This document shows, one piece after another, positions 35,685 through 44,004 of a DNA stretch of 64,000 bases. Location of the stretch: assembly GCA_958295515.1 (NCBI GenBank), contig CATQGW010000004.1:124001-188000 (forward strand), given 5' to 3'. The position numbers were made by a program, and so were the translations under genes. The stretch is from an uncultured Dehalococcoidia bacterium. GTDB taxonomy: Bacteria > Chloroflexota > Dehalococcoidia > Bin125. The notes beneath the pieces were generated by a model. It did not search any database. It was not told the origin of the DNA and was given only the letters and a program-made list of their open reading frames with translations. Each line of letters starts with the position of its first letter. The stretch's first letter is position 1.

Positions 35685-36884
35685 ATGGGACTCAAAGGCG
35701 AAGCAGCAATCGTCGGCATCGCCGAATGGAAACCTGAACGGCGGCCTGCCGCCCCGCCTGTCTTCACCCTTGAACAGTGGGCGCGTCTCACCCGAGAGGC
35801 GCTTGACGACGCTGGACTCTCCCCCGCCGATGTGGACGGCATCTGCGCCACCAACATCCGCGAATCCGACTCCTTCGTGCCCTCCACCATCACCGAATAC
35901 CTCGGCCTCGAAGTCAACTTCGCCGAAGTCGTCGACCTCGGCGGCGCGAGCTGCGCGGCGATGGTCTGGCGCGCCGCCGCCGCAATCGAGCTGGGCATCG
36001 CCAATGTCGTCGTGATCGCCGCCCCCTCCTGGCCCTCGCCGCGCCCGCCCAATCCTCCTGCCGGCCCCGGCGGCTGGCGCTTCGGCGCATCCAGCCCCAA
36101 CTTCGGCTCACCCCAGGCCGAGTTCGACATCCCCTACGGCAATGTCGCGCAAAACTGCGGCTACGCCCAGATCGCGATGCGCTACGGCTCGCAGTACGGC
36201 TACGACCCCGAAGCGCTCGCCAAAATCGCCGTCGACCAGCGCGTCAGCGCCAACCACAACCCCGCCGCCGTCTTCCACGACACCCCGATCTCCATCGAAG
36301 ACGTGATCAACTCGCCGATGATCTCCGATCCGCTGCACATGCTCGAAATCGTCATGCCCTGCTTCGGCGGCGCGGCGTTGATTGTCGCCGGCAAAGAGGT
36401 CGCGCAGCGCGTCAAGAACCGCCCAATCTGGATCACCGGCTTCGGCGAGCGCGTCCTGCACAAAACCCCGACCTACGCCGCCGACCTGCTCGAAACCCCG
36501 CTGCTGCCCGCCGCCGAATCCGCCTTCGAGATGTCCGGCCGCACCCGCGCGGAGGTGGACCTGATCGACGTCTACGACTGCTACACAATCACCGTGCTGA
36601 TGACCATCGAGGACTCCGGCTTCTGTCCGCGCGGCGAAGGCCAGCGCTTCGTGCGCGAGCACGACCTCAGCTTCGCCGGCGACTTCCCCTGCAACCCCTA
36701 CGGCGGCCAACTCGGGTTCGGACAGGCCGGCCTCGCCGGCGGCATGTCGCACATCACCGACGCCGCGCGCCAGCTGATGCGCCGCGCCGACGGACACCAG
36801 GTCGCCGACGCCGATGTCGCCTTCGTCACCGGCAACGGCGGCCTCATGAGCGAGCAGGTCGCGCTCATCCTGGAGGGCGGCTAA
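35685..36884 (+). CDS. Thiolase-family (SCP2-type) enzyme
   Basis: The 399-residue protein has the thiolase fold of the lipid-transfer/SCP2-thiolase branch: I-V-G-I-A-E at the start, C90 in G-G-A-S-C-A-A-M as the probable nucleophile, and N-P-Y-G-G-Q-L-G-F-G near residue 344. Such enzymes often act with a DUF35 OB-fold partner, and that partner is the next gene two bases away. Together they probably cleave a beta-keto or aldol CoA ester; the substrate is unknown. Confidence 0.9.
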   Translation: MGLKGEAAIVGIAEWKPERRPAAPPVFTLEQWARLTREALDDAGLSPADVDGICATNIRESDSFVPSTITEYLGLEVNFAEVVDLGGASCAAMVWRAAAAIELGIANVVVIAAPSWPSPRPPNPPAGPGGWRFGASSPNFGSPQAEFDIPYGNVAQNCGYAQIAMRYGSQYGYDPEALAKIAVDQRVSANHNPAAVFHDTPISIEDVINSPMISDPLHMLEIVMPCFGGAALIVAGKEVAQRVKNRPIWITGFGERVLHKTPTYAADLLETPLLPAAESAFEMSGRTRAEVDLIDVYDCYTITVLMTIEDSGFCPRGEGQRFVREHDLSFAGDFPCNPYGGQLGFGQAGLAGGMSHITDAARQLMRRADGHQVADADVAFVTGNGGLMSEQVALILEGG

Positions 36885-36886
36885 CC

Positions 36887-37303
36887 ATGCCCGATGCGCC
36901 GCAGCCGCCGCTGCCCCAGCCGACCGAACACACCCAGCCGTTCTGGGAGGGCCTGCGCCAACGCAAAGTCCGCATCCAATACTCGCCCTCGTCCGACCAA
37001 TGGGTCTTCTACCCGCGCTCGCACGCCCCCGCCACCCTGGCCGACGACCTCGAATGGCGCGACATCCCCGGCACCGGCACGCTCTACACCTACACCATCG
37101 CCCGCCGCCCCACCGCCGCCGAATTCGCCGGCCAGGCGCCGCAAATCATCGCCGTCGTCGAACTCGACGAGGGTCCGCGCCTGACCAGCACGCTGGTCAA
37201 TGTGGACGAGCGCGACATCCGCGTCGGCATGCGCCTACAGCCCGTGTTCGACGATGTAGACGAGCACACAACGCTGCTCCGCTACGAACCGCTGACCGAG
37301 TAG
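36887..37303 (+). CDS. DUF35 OB-fold partner of the thiolase
   Basis: The 138-residue protein starts with the usual T-E-H-T-Q-P-F-W-E-G-L-R segment and ends in an OB fold (G-T-G-T-L-Y-T-Y-T-I and so on). The zinc-ribbon that normally has four Cys reads R-I-Q-Y-S-P-S-S-D-Q-W-V-F-Y-P-R, so the Cys are gone and zinc is not expected. OB-fold partners are needed by related thiolases and hydratases. Confidence 0.88.
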   Translation: MPDAPQPPLPQPTEHTQPFWEGLRQRKVRIQYSPSSDQWVFYPRSHAPATLADDLEWRDIPGTGTLYTYTIARRPTAAEFAGQAPQIIAVVELDEGPRLTSTLVNVDERDIRVGMRLQPVFDDVDEHTTLLRYEPLTE

Positions 37304-37306
37304 TTG

Positions 37307-38653
37307 ATGCGCGCATCGGGACTGCTGCTCATCGCCGCAATCTGCGCCGCGCTGTTGATCGCCTGCGGCGGCGCAGCCGAGCCGGCGCTGCAGCCCGAAC
37401 CGACAGTCCAAAGACAACAGGCCGCGGAGCCACAGCCGGAGCCGCAGCAGCAATCGGCGGCAGAGCCGAACAAGGTCGAACAACCGGCCGCCGAGACCGA
37501 TCAGCAAGACGCCGCCGATGCGCAACCGGCCGAGCAGCAGCAACAACAGACACGCTCTGCCGGTGCGGCCGCCGAGCCAAACCCAATCCCCGGCGCTCTG
37601 GAGTTCGTCGAAGCGTTCGATGGGCTCAGCTTCGAGCAGCCCATCGAACTGCTGCCCTGGCCCGGCGGCGGACTGCTCGTCGCCGAGCAGCGCGGCGGCA
37701 TCTCGCTCTACTTCGACGACGGCGCCATCCGCGGTCTGCTCGACCTCAGCGAGCGCGTCAGATTTCGCGGCGAAGAGGGACTGCTCAGCGTCGCTCTCGA
37801 TCCTCAATTCGCCGAACGACCCTACCTCTACGTCTGGTACTCCCCACGCAGCGCCAACGCGACGCGCCTCTCCCGCTTCCCCGTCGAGGGCAGCCAGGCC
37901 GACCCCGACCGCGAACTGATCATCCTCGAACTCGCTCAGCCCTTCGCCAATCACAACGGCGGCGCAGTGCGCTTCGGTCCCGATGGCATGCTCTACCTCG
38001 GCATCGGCGACGGCGGCGCGGCCAACGATCCGCACGGACACGGACAAAATCGCGAAACGTTGCTCGGCGCGATCATCCGCATCGACGTGCGCGACGCCTC
38101 GACCGCGTACCCCTACCGCATCCCCGCCGACAACCCCCTGCTCGGCGTCCCCGGCGTCCGCCCCGAAATCTTCGCCTGGGGCATGCGCAACCCCTGGCGT
38201 ATGGCCTTCGACCCCGCCGGCGGCGCGCTCTGGGTCGGCGACGTCGGCCAGGACCGCGTCGAAGAAGTCGGCATCGCCGCGCCCGGCGGCAACCACGGCT
38301 GGAACATCTTCGAGGGCGGCGAGTGCTTCCGCCGCGACGACGACTGCGACGCGCTGGACGATCACATCCCACCACTGGCAACCTACGGCCACGACCTCGG
38401 CTGCTCCGTCACCGGCGGTGTCGTTTACCGCGGCTCGCAGCTTCCCTGGCTCGACGGCGCATACCTCTTCGCCGACTTCTGCTCAGGCCGCCTCTGGGCG
38501 CTCGAACAACGCGACGGCGGATGGCAAATGCGCGAACTGGCGCAGCTCGACGCGCAAATCGCCTCCTTCGGCGTCGACCACGACGGCGAGGTCCACCTGC
38601 TCACCTTCCGCGGCCCCATCCTGCGCCTCAGCGCAGCGCCCGCAGGCGGGTAG
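37307..38653 (+). CDS. PQQ-dependent sugar dehydrogenase, lipoprotein
   Basis: The protein (about 448 residues) has a lipobox L17-I-A-C20, then a Gln/Glu/Pro-rich linker to about residue 85, then a soluble glucose dehydrogenase-like propeller. Typical segments are E-E-G-L-L-S-V-A-L-D-P, F-A-N-H-N-G-G-A-V-R-F-G-P-D-G and G-N-H-G-W-N-I-F-E-G-G. The His, Arg and Asn residues of the PQQ/Ca site lie in these loops. The ATG is preferred to a TTG one codon earlier. It should act on the outer face of the membrane. The selenoprotein gene follows 39 bases later. Confidence 0.9.
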   Translation: MRASGLLLIAAICAALLIACGGAAEPALQPEPTVQRQQAAEPQPEPQQQSAAEPNKVEQPAAETDQQDAADAQPAEQQQQQTRSAGAAAEPNPIPGALEFVEAFDGLSFEQPIELLPWPGGGLLVAEQRGGISLYFDDGAIRGLLDLSERVRFRGEEGLLSVALDPQFAERPYLYVWYSPRSANATRLSRFPVEGSQADPDRELIILELAQPFANHNGGAVRFGPDGMLYLGIGDGGAANDPHGHGQNRETLLGAIIRIDVRDASTAYPYRIPADNPLLGVPGVRPEIFAWGMRNPWRMAFDPAGGALWVGDVGQDRVEEVGIAAPGGNHGWNIFEGGECFRRDDDCDALDDHIPPLATYGHDLGCSVTGGVVYRGSQLPWLDGAYLFADFCSGRLWALEQRDGGWQMRELAQLDAQIASFGVDHDGEVHLLTFRGPILRLSAAPAGG

Positions 38654-38692
38654 CATTGTGCAAACGGCAAGCGAACGCTGAAGGAGGGCGAT

Positions 38693-40192
38693 GTGGCGCA
38701 ATCGAAAGCATTCGGAACGACGCCGGCCCCCGACATCCCCGACGGCCTCACCTGGCTCAACACCGGCCGCGACCTCACCATGGCCGACCTGCGCGGACGC
38801 CTCACCATCCTCCACTTCTGGACCTACGCTTGAATCAACTGCCTGCACGTACTTCCGCAGTTGCGGAAGCTCGAACGCCGCTACGCCGACACCCTCCAGG
38901 TCGTCTCCGTCCACTCCCCCAAGTTCCCCACCGAACGCGAGACGCCCAACCTGCGCCAGGCCGTGCTGCGCCTGCGCATCGAGCACCCCGTGCTCAACGA
39001 CGCCGACTTCCAGTTCTGGCAGCGCTACGGCGCCCGCGCCTGGCCGACCATCTTCTTCATCGATCCCCGCGGCAACGTGATCGGCCTGCACGAAGGCGAA
39101 CTGACCGAAGAGATGGTCGCGCCGCTGATCGACGGCTGGCTCGCCGAGTACGAGGCTGAGTCGCTGCTCGCCCGCGAGCCGCTCGCGCTCAGCCGCGAAA
39201 CCGGCCACCAAAGCGCCCTCTCCTTCCCCGGCAAAGTCGCCTGGGACGACGCCGGCGGCCGCCTGATCGTGGCCGACACCAACAACGATCGCATCCTCGT
39301 CGCCGATCTCGAGGGCAACGTCTCGCTCATCGTCGGCGGCGACGGCAGCGGTTTCGAGGACGGCTCCGCCGAGTCGGCAAAGTTCAATCAGCCCCAGGGC
39401 GTCGCCATCGACGGCGATGCCATTTATGTCGCCGACAACGAAAACCACGCCGTCCGCAGGATCGATCTGCCCTCCGGCGAGGTGCAAACGATCGCCGGCG
39501 TCGGCGAACAGGCGCGCCAGCTGCCCGCCGGCCAACCCGCGCGGCAGACCGCGCTCAGCTCACCCTGGGATGTCGCCGTGCGCGACGGCCGCCTCTACAT
39601 CGCCATGGCCGGCATCCACCAGCTCTGGTCCATGGACCTGCGCGAGGGCGACGACGCCCCCATCGGCCCCTGGGCCGGCAGCGGGCGCGAGGGCATCGTC
39701 GACGGCCCCCGCCAGCAGGCCGAACTCGCCCAACCCAGCGGTCTCGCCGTCAGCGAATCCGGCCTGGCTTTCGCCGACAGCGAGTCCAGCGGCGCGCGTC
39801 AGGTCACCTGGGACCCCAACAGCCGCGTCGAAACTTTCATCGGCAAAATCGGCAGCCTCTTCCACTTCGGCGACGAAGACGGCGGGCGCGAGCGCGCCAA
39901 GCTCCAGCATCCGCTCGACCTCGCCTGGCTCGGCGACGAGCTCTACGTCGCCGACACCTTCAACCACAAAATCAAGCAGGTCTACCCCCACATGCAAAGC
40001 GTCCAAACCCTGCTCGGCGGCCACGGCGACGCCCTCGGCGCATTCTCTGAAACAAGGCTGAACGAGCCCGGCGGCATCTGCGCCGGACCGGACCGCTCCC
40101 TGATCGTGGCAGACACAAACAACCACCGGATCGTGCAAGTAGATCTGGCAGCCGGCCGCTCACGGGAGATCGAGCTGCGTGTGGACAGATAG
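38693..40192 (+). CDS. Selenocysteine-containing thioredoxin-NHL repeat protein
   Basis: This gene reads through an in-frame TGA at 38831-38833 (residue 47). The start is GTG 38693, five bases after AAGGAGG. Residues 20-160 form a thioredoxin-like domain. Around the TGA it reads F-W-T-Y-A-U-I-N-C, where relatives such as NHLRC2 have F-W-T-Y-C-C-I-N-C, so U47 replaces the first Cys of the C-x-x-C redox pair and C50 is the resolving Cys. Further thioredoxin features follow (V-H-S-P-K-F, a cis-Pro in R-A-W-P-T-I-F-F). From about residue 170 there are six NHL repeats ending V-A-D-T-N-N-H-R-I. Total length is 499 residues. No signal peptide is visible. A SECIS-like hairpin lies just after the UGA, and tRNA-Sec is encoded in this window. 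A redox role is inferred. Confidence 0.9.
38852..38869 (+). promoter_or_regulatory. Candidate bacterial SECIS element
   Basis: CTTCCGCA pairs perfectly with TGCGGAAG around GT, or as a 7-bp stem with loop AGTT. The loop lies about 25-27 bases after the UGA, and a G stands among its first two bases, as expected for SelB-binding stem-loops. It lies inside the coding frame, as bacterial SECIS elements do. Confidence 0.7.
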
Positions 40193-40200
40193 GACTCCCC

Positions 40201-40350
40201 GTCACACCCCCGCTTGCACCTCGCCATACCCGCGCTTACCCCCTCATACCCACGCCCTACCACTGTCATGCTCGCGCGTCTCGCCCTCCGTCATACCCGC
40301 GCGTCCCCACCTCCGTCATACCCGCGCATCCCCTTTTCCGTCATACCCGC
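40201..40350. repeat. Ladder of degenerate 21-25 bp units
   Basis: Seven copies of a TCATACCCGC-like edge have their TCA/CCA positions at 40202, 40223, 40244, 40266, 40291, 40316 and 40341. The steps are 21, 21, 22, 25, 25 and 25 bases. The last unit is the left end of the element at 40339. Copies become less exact with distance from it. The bases between units are C-rich and vary. No gene is visible from 40193 to 40618. Confidence 0.75.
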
Positions 40351-40578
40351 GCTTGCCGCGGGTATCTCGCTGTGACGACCACCGAGGCAGCGTGCGGCCT
40401 CCCATCCCCCTCACGTCGGATCGCAGTAGCCGTCGCCCAACGCTTGGCGAACACGGAACCCGACTCTCGCTTGCGCTTCCGGACGCAGCGCGCATGACCG
40501 CAGGCAGCACGGTGGGCAACCAAGCGGGGAGTCGGCACTGGTCACGGCGAGATACCCGCGGCAAGCGCGGGTATGACG
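40339..40578. mobile_element. MITE-like element with 38-bp inverted ends
   Basis: The left end (40339-40376) starts CGTCATACCCGCGCTTGCC and the right end (40541-40578) is its reverse complement with one mismatch. Each end is itself a hairpin (ATACCCGCG/CGCGGGTAT). The inner part, about 164 bases, has no clear gene. The size, long inverted ends and related copies elsewhere (13558, 20410) fit a non-autonomous element; no transposase is seen in the window. Confidence 0.65.
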
Positions 40579-40618
40579 AGGTGGAGCAGATACGACAGAG
40601 GACCTGTTGGGGTCTTGC

Positions 40619-41851
40619 TCAGGCTGGCGTGGCGGGCGAAACGATGCGGTTGCCGTCTTGGATGACGTGAGTTGGAGTATCGAGCTGGCGAATATGTTCT
40701 GCGGGATCGTTCGGGAATGCTGCAAGATCAGCCCGTTTGCCTTTGGCGATTGAGCCGATGTCGTGAGACAGGCTGAGCGCTTCGGCGGTTCGGATCGTCA
40801 TCAACCGAATCGCCTCCCACGGCGAAAGCCCCACCTGCTCGACGAACGCCCAGGCCTCCGCCGGCGCGCGGTTGAAATCCGCATACGCCATCCCCATATC
40901 CAGCCCCGACGTAAAGCGCACCCCCCGCGCGTGCATGTCGCGCACGATCTCCATCCGCTGCTCCCGCGTCGGACCGCTGCCCCGCATCGACGGATTGCGG
41001 CGCGGCGGCGCATCGCCCCGCTCGCGCGCCTCGGACGCCAGCAGCCCCAGACCAATGGTCGGATTGACCCAGATGCCCTCGTCGGCGATCCGCTCCGCCA
41101 GCTGAGGGTCGTAATCCAGCCCGCCGTCGGGATCCTCCGCAAGCCAGCTGCAATGAATCAGATGCCGCACACCCGCCTCCACCGCCGCGCGCACACCCGC
41201 CGCAGCGTGCGCGTGCGCCGCTACCTCGATGCCCGCACCGCTTGCCGTCGCCACGATCCCGGCCAACACCTCAACCGGATACTGCAACGAGCGCGGGCTC
41301 GAGCTGGGCGTAAAGTTGCCCCCGCTCGCCATCACCTTGATCACGTCCGCGCCGGCCTCCACCTGCCGCCGCGCCAGCGCAGCGACCTCCTCGGCAGTAT
41401 CCGCCTCGCCGCCCCAGAACCAGCAGTGATCATTCGTCCGCGTGATCGGTGAGCCGGCAACCAGCAGACGCGGCCCCGCAATCACCCCGTCAGCGATCGC
41501 CTCACGGATCGCGAACGCCGCCTCGTTGCGCGCCCCGAGGTCCCGCATCGTGGTCACCCCGCTGCGCAGCGCCGTACCGACCGCCGCCGCCGCGCGCATC
41601 AGCCCTCGCTCCGGTGCTTCCTGCGTGATCAGATCGAACGCATCCACCCGCGGCGGGCAGGGAACATGCGAGTGCGCCTCCACCAGCCCCGGCAACAGCG
41701 AGACATCGCCCAAGTCCACCGTCTCCTCCGCCGGCGCCTGATGCCCCGGAATCACATCGCGGATGCGCCCTGCCTCAACTGCCACCGCATGATCCGGCAG
41801 CCACCCGTCCAGCCGCCCATTCGCCACCCGCGCCGCCCGCCAGAACCGCAT
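40619..41851 (-). CDS. Amidohydrolase-family metal-dependent hydrolase
   Basis: The 410-residue protein has the amidohydrolase pattern of cytosolic prolidase/imidazolonepropionase-like enzymes: P-G-L-V-E-A-H-S-H near residue 60, a Lys in A-D-V-I-K-V-M-A-S-G-G near residue 175, and H-A-H near residue 215. It should bind one or two metals and hydrolyse a cyclic or peptide-like C-N bond; the substrate is unknown. It starts three bases after the enoyl-CoA hydratase stop. Confidence 0.88.
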   Translation of the reverse strand: MRFWRAARVANGRLDGWLPDHAVAVEAGRIRDVIPGHQAPAEETVDLGDVSLLPGLVEAHSHVPCPPRVDAFDLITQEAPERGLMRAAAAVGTALRSGVTTMRDLGARNEAAFAIREAIADGVIAGPRLLVAGSPITRTNDHCWFWGGEADTAEEVAALARRQVEAGADVIKVMASGGNFTPSSSPRSLQYPVEVLAGIVATASGAGIEVAAHAHAAAGVRAAVEAGVRHLIHCSWLAEDPDGGLDYDPQLAERIADEGIWVNPTIGLGLLASEARERGDAPPRRNPSMRGSGPTREQRMEIVRDMHARGVRFTSGLDMGMAYADFNRAPAEAWAFVEQVGLSPWEAIRLMTIRTAEALSLSHDIGSIAKGKRADLAAFPNDPAEHIRQLDTPTHVIQDGNRIVSPATPA

Positions 41852-41854
41852 CCT

Positions 41855-42622
41855 CTACCGCCCCTCCCACTCGGCGCTGCGCTTCTCGCGGAACGCGGCT
41901 GGTCCCTCTTTGGCATCCGTCGTTTCGCGCGCCACGCGGCGCATTGTCTCGCCGAAGCGAATCGCCTGCACGAAGGGCAGCTCCTGACCGCGGTGTGCGA
42001 CCTCCTTGGTCGCCCGCACCGCCAGCGGCGCGCCCTTGCAGAGCCGCTCCGCCAACGCCCGCGCCTCCTCCATCAACCGCTCGTGCTCCACCACCTTCCA
42101 GACCAGCCCCATCTCCCTGGCCCGCTGCGCATCCACGCGGTCGCCGATCAGCAGCAACTCCATCGCATGGTGCCAGGCAACCTTCTTGGGCATCCGAATC
42201 GCCCCCTGGATCGTCGGCACCCCAATCTGCACCTCGGGAAAGCCGAACTCCGCGCGCTCGCTGGCGATCGCAAAGTCGCAGGCCGCCACCAGCGTCAGAC
42301 CGAAGCCCAGCGCGTACCCGTTCACCGCCGCAATCGTCGGCTTCCAGATTTCCATCCCGCTCTCCAGCGACGTGAGCGAGGGAACCTCCCAAAACGAGTG
42401 CTCCTCCGGCGGCGCCGGACTGCGCAGATCTGCCCCAGCCGAAAACGCCCGCCCCGCCCCCGTCACGATCCCGACCCACGCCTCGTCATCCTCCCGAAAC
42501 GACTGCCACGCCGCGTTCAGGTCCTGGCGCAGCTCATGGTTGATCGCATTCAGCGCCTCCGGTCGGTTGTAGGTGATGGTCGCCACGCGCCCATCGCGCT
42601 CGTAGAGGACGTTCTCTGGCAT
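41855..42622 (-). CDS. Enoyl-CoA hydratase/isomerase
   Basis: The 255-residue crotonase-fold protein shows A-F-S-A-G-A-D-L near residue 60 for the CoA-binding oxyanion region and I-A-A-V-N-G-Y-A-L-G-F-G-L near residue 98. G-F-P-E-V-Q-I-G-V carries a Glu in a usual catalytic position. It should hydrate or isomerise an enoyl-CoA. It overlaps no gene but is tightly followed by the amidohydrolase. Confidence 0.93.
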   Translation of the reverse strand: MPENVLYERDGRVATITYNRPEALNAINHELRQDLNAAWQSFREDDEAWVGIVTGAGRAFSAGADLRSPAPPEEHSFWEVPSLTSLESGMEIWKPTIAAVNGYALGFGLTLVAACDFAIASERAEFGFPEVQIGVPTIQGAIRMPKKVAWHHAMELLLIGDRVDAQRAREMGLVWKVVEHERLMEEARALAERLCKGAPLAVRATKEVAHRGQELPFVQAIRFGETMRRVARETTDAKEGPAAFREKRSAEWEGR

Positions 42623-42667
42623 CTGCGGCTCTCCAATGCTTGTCTACAGTCACCATACCGCCCCAGA

Positions 42668-43828
42668 TCACAGCGGCTCCGCCCCCTCGCTGAGGATGTC
42701 GAGATACTCCGCATACGCAAAGATGCGATCTCGCCGCCGCCCGGTGATCTCAGCCGCAATGCCAAGCTGCGCGAGCTGTCTCAGCGCGGTAGCCGCAGTG
42801 GGTGAAGCAATGTTCGCTTGGTCGGCGATGCTGAGAACCGTGCCGAGCGGGCGATGAGACAGCATCGCATGCACCGCAAGCGCTGAGGCGGGACGGGCGA
42901 TCTCAGCCACGATGCGGTCGCGGTCAGCGCCAAACAGCGCGGAAATCCGCCGCACCATGTCCAGCGCCTCGTCAGCCGCATCGTGCAGGCCATGAATGAA
43001 GAAGGTCAGCCAAGCCTCCCAGTCGCCCTCCTGCCGCACGTAATCGAGGAAGTAGTAATAGTCGGCGCGGCGTTGCTTGAACGCGAGGCTGGGGTGAAAA
43101 ATCGGTGCATGCAACAGCCGAGACTGGTGCAGGCTGAGCGCAATCAACAGACGCCCCACCCGCCCGTTGCCGTCCAAGAACGGGTGGATAGTCTCGAACT
43201 GTAGATGCGCCATCCCGATGCGGGCGAGCACGGGAGTCTCAGGATCGGGTGCGTTGATGAAGTCGAGAAGAGAAGCGAGCGCGGGTTGAACCTGATCGGG
43301 CGGGGGCGGAACGAACGCAGCGATCGCGGGATGCGGCCCGCCGATCCAGTTCATGCGCGAACGGATTTGGCCCGGTTCTTTGTCCGCTCCGCGGGAGGAT
43401 GCGAGGATCTGCCGATGCAGTTCACAGACCAGTCGCTCGTCGATCTCGGCGCCCTGGTCGAGTCGCTCAATGCCGTATTCGAGTGCCCGGACGTAGTTGG
43501 AGACTTCGCGGACATCGTCAATCGGTGCGCCCTGCGCCTGATCAAGCTCGTATCGGAGCAGATCTTCGAAGGAAGATTGCGAGCCCTCGATCTGCGACGA
43601 GAGCGCCGCTTCACGCCGGATGAAGCTGTAGAGAATCTGGTCGTGGCCGGAAAGCAGGGACGCAGCTTCATCAAGGCGGGCGAGAGCAGCGCCGGCGTCG
43701 ATCAGCGGCTGGAGCAGCTGCTCAAAGTCAATCGGCGGCAGCGGCGGCAGCTCGTCAGGGACGAAGGCGTCAATCGGTTCCCCTCGAAAGAGGACTTGGG
43801 CATAGGAGCCGGTTCGCGGTCGTCGCAT
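42668..43828 (-). CDS. Fic-family AMP-transferase with inhibitory motif
   Basis: The 386-residue protein has the Fic core H215-P-F-L-D-G-N-G-R-V-G-R and an N-terminal inhibitory helix S-S-Q-I-E-G-S (near residue 79), whose Glu blocks the ATP site in class II Fic proteins. A winged-helix domain lies at the C-terminus (about 310-380). Fic enzymes usually AMPylate a target protein. The DNA-binding domain and the repeats upstream suggest self-regulation. Flanking genes are unrelated metabolic genes, so it may be an inserted toxin or regulator. Confidence 0.93.
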   Translation of the reverse strand: MRRPRTGSYAQVLFRGEPIDAFVPDELPPLPPIDFEQLLQPLIDAGAALARLDEAASLLSGHDQILYSFIRREAALSSQIEGSQSSFEDLLRYELDQAQGAPIDDVREVSNYVRALEYGIERLDQGAEIDERLVCELHRQILASSRGADKEPGQIRSRMNWIGGPHPAIAAFVPPPPDQVQPALASLLDFINAPDPETPVLARIGMAHLQFETIHPFLDGNGRVGRLLIALSLHQSRLLHAPIFHPSLAFKQRRADYYYFLDYVRQEGDWEAWLTFFIHGLHDAADEALDMVRRISALFGADRDRIVAEIARPASALAVHAMLSHRPLGTVLSIADQANIASPTAATALRQLAQLGIAAEITGRRRDRIFAYAEYLDILSEGAEPL

Positions 43829-43889
43829 CGGGTCGGGGCATTCGTGCGTGGTTTGGGCGGCTGTCCGCCCATTGCGAAAACTTTACCCC

Positions 43890-43976
43890 ACTTCTTTTCG
43901 TTTCTGCAGCGTAGAACCCAACTTCTTTTCTTAGCAGCCACCCTTATGAAGAGGAATGGCCACTTCTCTTCATAAG
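43890..43976. promoter_or_regulatory. Phased repeats and palindrome upstream of fic
   Basis: Three same-strand copies of ACTTCTYTTC begin at 43890, 43921 and 43962, that is 31 and 41 bases apart, close to three and four DNA turns. The third lies in a perfect 11-bp inverted repeat, CTTATGAAGAG (43943-43953) and CTCTTCATAAG (43966-43976). The region is AT-rich compared with its surroundings and lies between fic and the LLM oxidoreductase gene. It looks like an operator array. Confidence 0.55.
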
Positions 43977-44004
43977 AGGCCCGCTTATCTCGAGATTCGC
44001 TCCA

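Noticed and set aside
33893-36130. 745-codon minus-strand frame opposite the CoA-transferase
   Set aside because: It is Gly/Val/Ala-rich antisense of two well-supported genes.
38831-38833. TGA as an ordinary stop or sequencing error
   Set aside because: Homology continues on both sides in the same frame, the site is a redox Cys position, a SECIS-like hairpin follows, and tRNA-Sec is present.
37000-39159. 719-codon plus-strand frame across three genes
   Set aside because: It is an out-of-frame shadow of the OB-fold, PQQ and selenoprotein genes; Arg/Pro-rich with no domain.
40201-40350. CRISPR array
   Set aside because: Units are about 10 bases of degenerate sequence with short C-rich gaps, no constant repeat, and no cas genes.
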